Source: Antarctobacter sediminis (GTDB taxonomy: Bacteria > Pseudomonadota > Alphaproteobacteria > Rhodobacterales > Rhodobacteraceae). Taken from it: a stretch of 64,000 bases of DNA. Numbering within the stretch: position 1 is the first letter of the stretch; every line of letters begins with the position of its first letter. This document shows positions 62,236 to 64,000 of the stretch, in pieces. The stretch lies in the NCBI RefSeq assembly GCF_019218285.1, contig NZ_JAHUZG010000003.1:1-64000 (forward strand), read 5' to 3'. A program made the position numbers and the translations under genes. The notes beneath the pieces were generated by a model. It saw nothing but the letters and a program-made list of their open reading frames with translations, did no database searches and was not told the origin of the DNA.

Positions 62236-63873
62236 TTAGCCCCTTCGGCGCATCCGGCGGATCAGCAGGATAACCGGCAGAAGGCCAAGCGCGGCAATGA
62301 CAAGGCTGGGCACGGCGGCGCCCTCTAGTCGTTCGTCGGCGGCCAGCCGGTGGGCCTGAACCGCCAGTGTGTCATAGTTGAACGGGCGCATGATCAACGT
62401 GGCGGGCAGCTCTTTCATCACGTCGACAAAGACGATCAATGCAGCCGTCATCAGGCTGGGGCGAAGCAGCGGCATGTGGATACGGCGCACAGTGCCCATG
62501 GCGTTTTGGCCCAGCACCCGCGCCGCGGCGTCGATATTGGGGCTGACGGCGGAAATGCCGCCCTCATAGGCACCAATCGCGGCGGCCAGAAAGCGGATCA
62601 TGTATGCGCCGATCAGCACCCAGATCGACCCGGTGAACAACAGGCCGGTGGAGATGTCGAAGGTGTCGCGCATCCAGCTGTCCAGCGCATTGTCGAAGGC
62701 GGCGAAGGGCACCAACAGGCCAACCGCAATGACCCCACCCGGAACCGCATAGCCCAATCGTCCGATATACAGCGTAGTGCCCGAAAGCCGTCCGGGCAGG
62801 ATGCGGCTGACGCTGCCAAGGGTAATGGCGGCGGCCACCGTGACCAGTGCGGCAACAGTGGCAAGCGTCAGCGAGTTCTCGATAAAGCGGATGTAGCGGC
62901 GGCTGAGCAGGTCCTGTTCCGACCCGATGGCCATCGTCAGCAGGGCCACCGCAGGGATGACCGCGCCCAGCAGCACCGGCATGGCGCAGGCCAGCGTTGC
63001 AGCCCAGTTGAGCGCCCCGGTCAGCGGCGCACGCGGGGCCGGTTCGTTGCGGCGACCGGCGTGATAGCGGGCCTGACCGCGGCTGTTCCTCTCCAGCACC
63101 GCCAGCAGCAGGGCAAAGGCCAGCAGGCCCAGCGCAAGCTGCGCGGCCCCGGCGCGGTCGGCCAGCGAAAACCAACTGGTGTAGATGCCGGTGGCAAAGG
63201 TCTGGACGCCAAAGTACGAGACCGTGCCATAGTCGGCGATGGTCTCCATCGCGGTCAGCAGAACACCCGCCGCGATGGCCGGGCGCGCCATCGGAAGCGT
63301 CACTGTCAGGAAAGCGCCCAGCGGCGTGCGCCCAAGCGAGCGCGCGGCAAAGACCGTTGTCGCGCTTTGCGCAAGAAATGCCGCACGGGCCAGAAGGTAG
63401 ACGTAGGGATACAGCACCAGCATCAGCATGGTCGCGGCCCCGCCGGTCGATCGGATCTCGGGGAACCAATAATCGCGCGGGCCCCAGCCGGTCAAATCGC
63501 GCAGCGTGGCCTGCACGATGCCGGGGTGGTCCAGCAGGTGGGTATAGGCATAGGCGATGACATAGGCGGGAAAGGCCAGTGGCAGAACCAGAGCCACCTC
63601 AAGGATGCGTCGGCCGGTGAACTCGGTCATCACCACCAGCCATGCCGCCCCGGTGCCGATCAGAAAGGTTCCCAGTGCCACCAGCGCCAGCAGGATCAGG
63701 GTGGTGCCGGTGTAGCGTGCAAGGACGGTATCAGCGAGATGGGAGAGTGTATCGCTTTCCGCCGACAGCGCGGCCAGCAGCACGCCGAGGTGGGGCAGGG
63801 CGCAAAAAGCGGCGATCAGGATGGCGATGCCGAAGAGTATCCGCTCGGTGGCTGAGTGGTGCCGACGCTGCAT
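62236..63873 (-). CDS. fbpB: Iron(III) ABC transporter permease, fused two-domain type
   Basis: The 545-residue protein has about 12 hydrophobic segments in two homologous binding-protein-dependent permease halves, each with an EAA-type cytoplasmic loop (AARSLGRTPLGAFLTVTLPMARP and AARVLGQNAMGTVRRIHMPLL areas). This layout is typical of FbpB/FutB-type iron(III) permeases. The start at 63873 follows AAGGAGG by 7 bases. The rest of the operon would lie further down the minus strand upstream or elsewhere; no ATPase gene is in the window. The last 127 bases of the window hold only its leader and promoter region. Confidence 0.88.
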   Translation of the reverse strand: MQRRHHSATERILFGIAILIAAFCALPHLGVLLAALSAESDTLSHLADTVLARYTGTTLILLALVALGTFLIGTGAAWLVVMTEFTGRRILEVALVLPLAFPAYVIAYAYTHLLDHPGIVQATLRDLTGWGPRDYWFPEIRSTGGAATMLMLVLYPYVYLLARAAFLAQSATTVFAARSLGRTPLGAFLTVTLPMARPAIAAGVLLTAMETIADYGTVSYFGVQTFATGIYTSWFSLADRAGAAQLALGLLAFALLLAVLERNSRGQARYHAGRRNEPAPRAPLTGALNWAATLACAMPVLLGAVIPAVALLTMAIGSEQDLLSRRYIRFIENSLTLATVAALVTVAAAITLGSVSRILPGRLSGTTLYIGRLGYAVPGGVIAVGLLVPFAAFDNALDSWMRDTFDISTGLLFTGSIWVLIGAYMIRFLAAAIGAYEGGISAVSPNIDAAARVLGQNAMGTVRRIHMPLLRPSLMTAALIVFVDVMKELPATLIMRPFNYDTLAVQAHRLAADERLEGAAVPSLVIAALGLLPVILLIRRMRRRG

Positions 63874-64000
63874 TGACTGCCTCCTTCGAACGCAGGGAGA
63901 GCCGCGCCGCACGCTGCCTTCCGAGCATTTTTATCGGGATTGGCGGGGATCGGAAGCAGAGTCAAGCGGTCCGGCCCGACGACCGGCCATGCCGTGAACG

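Overview
The window looks like a chromosome segment from an alphaproteobacterium of the order Rhodobacterales, probably a marine Roseobacter-group member. The evidence is the high-GC DNA, many roseobacter-type proteins (TRAP transporter, PhaC, CheB-CheR fusion, fused indolepyruvate oxidoreductase), TTGACn-17-TAnACn promoters that mostly lack T at -7, and a ribosomal-protein locus broken up by unrelated genes. Species cannot be fixed from sequence alone.

Positions 1-27.9 kb hold the end of tuf and the S10, spc and alpha ribosomal-protein clusters, cut into blocks. They are rpsJ-rplC-rplD-rplW; rplB-rpsS-rplV-rpsC-rplP; rpmC-rpsQ-rplN-rplX-rplE-rpsN-rpsH-rplF-rplR-rpsE-rpmD; rplO-secY-adk; and rpsM-rpsK-rpoA-rplQ. 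Between the blocks lie a glycosyltransferase; a group with an endolysin-like hydrolase, a 2OG-Fe(II) oxygenase, a ParB-like protein, a hybrid histidine kinase and a VasI-like secreted protein; a group with a metallo-beta-lactamase-fold protein, a membrane protein, a P450 and an RhlE-type helicase; and a BLUF protein. Most blocks carry their own promoter and terminator. Three of them (rpsJ, rplB, secY) have a terminator-like hairpin just downstream of the predicted start site, which suggests leader attenuation.

Positions 28-31 kb hold a PaiB-family flavoprotein, mtaB and dapF (minus strand), and tRNA-Lys(TTT) with its own promoter and terminators. Positions 31-41.4 kb are one long minus-strand catabolic cluster: csaA, a tartrate/malate-type dehydrogenase, a succinate-semialdehyde-type dehydrogenase, an Lrp regulator, a haloacid dehalogenase, a class III aminotransferase, a TetR regulator, a complete TRAP transporter and an M24-fold hydrolase with altered metal ligands. 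Together these suggest uptake of an organic acid, amine or small amide, hydrolysis, transamination and semialdehyde oxidation. The substrate is unknown.

Positions 41.7-48.6 kb hold PHA synthase (minus), a Ca2+-type P-type ATPase and PEP synthase (plus). Two FNR/FixK-type boxes (TTGAC-N4-GTCAA) lie at class II promoter spacing, which suggests a small redox-controlled regulon. Positions 48.7-54.9 kb hold an Lrp regulator divergent from a fused indolepyruvate ferredoxin oxidoreductase and a FadB/FadJ-like beta-oxidation enzyme, a plausible aromatic amino-acid or acyl-CoA catabolic unit. Positions 54.9-64 kb hold a hypothetical protein, a CheB-CheR-PAS protein with a convergent response regulator, an iron(III)-binding protein, a cupin, a CadC-like membrane regulator with TPR-like repeats, and an iron(III) ABC permease. 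No insertion sequence, prophage, CRISPR array or rRNA was seen.
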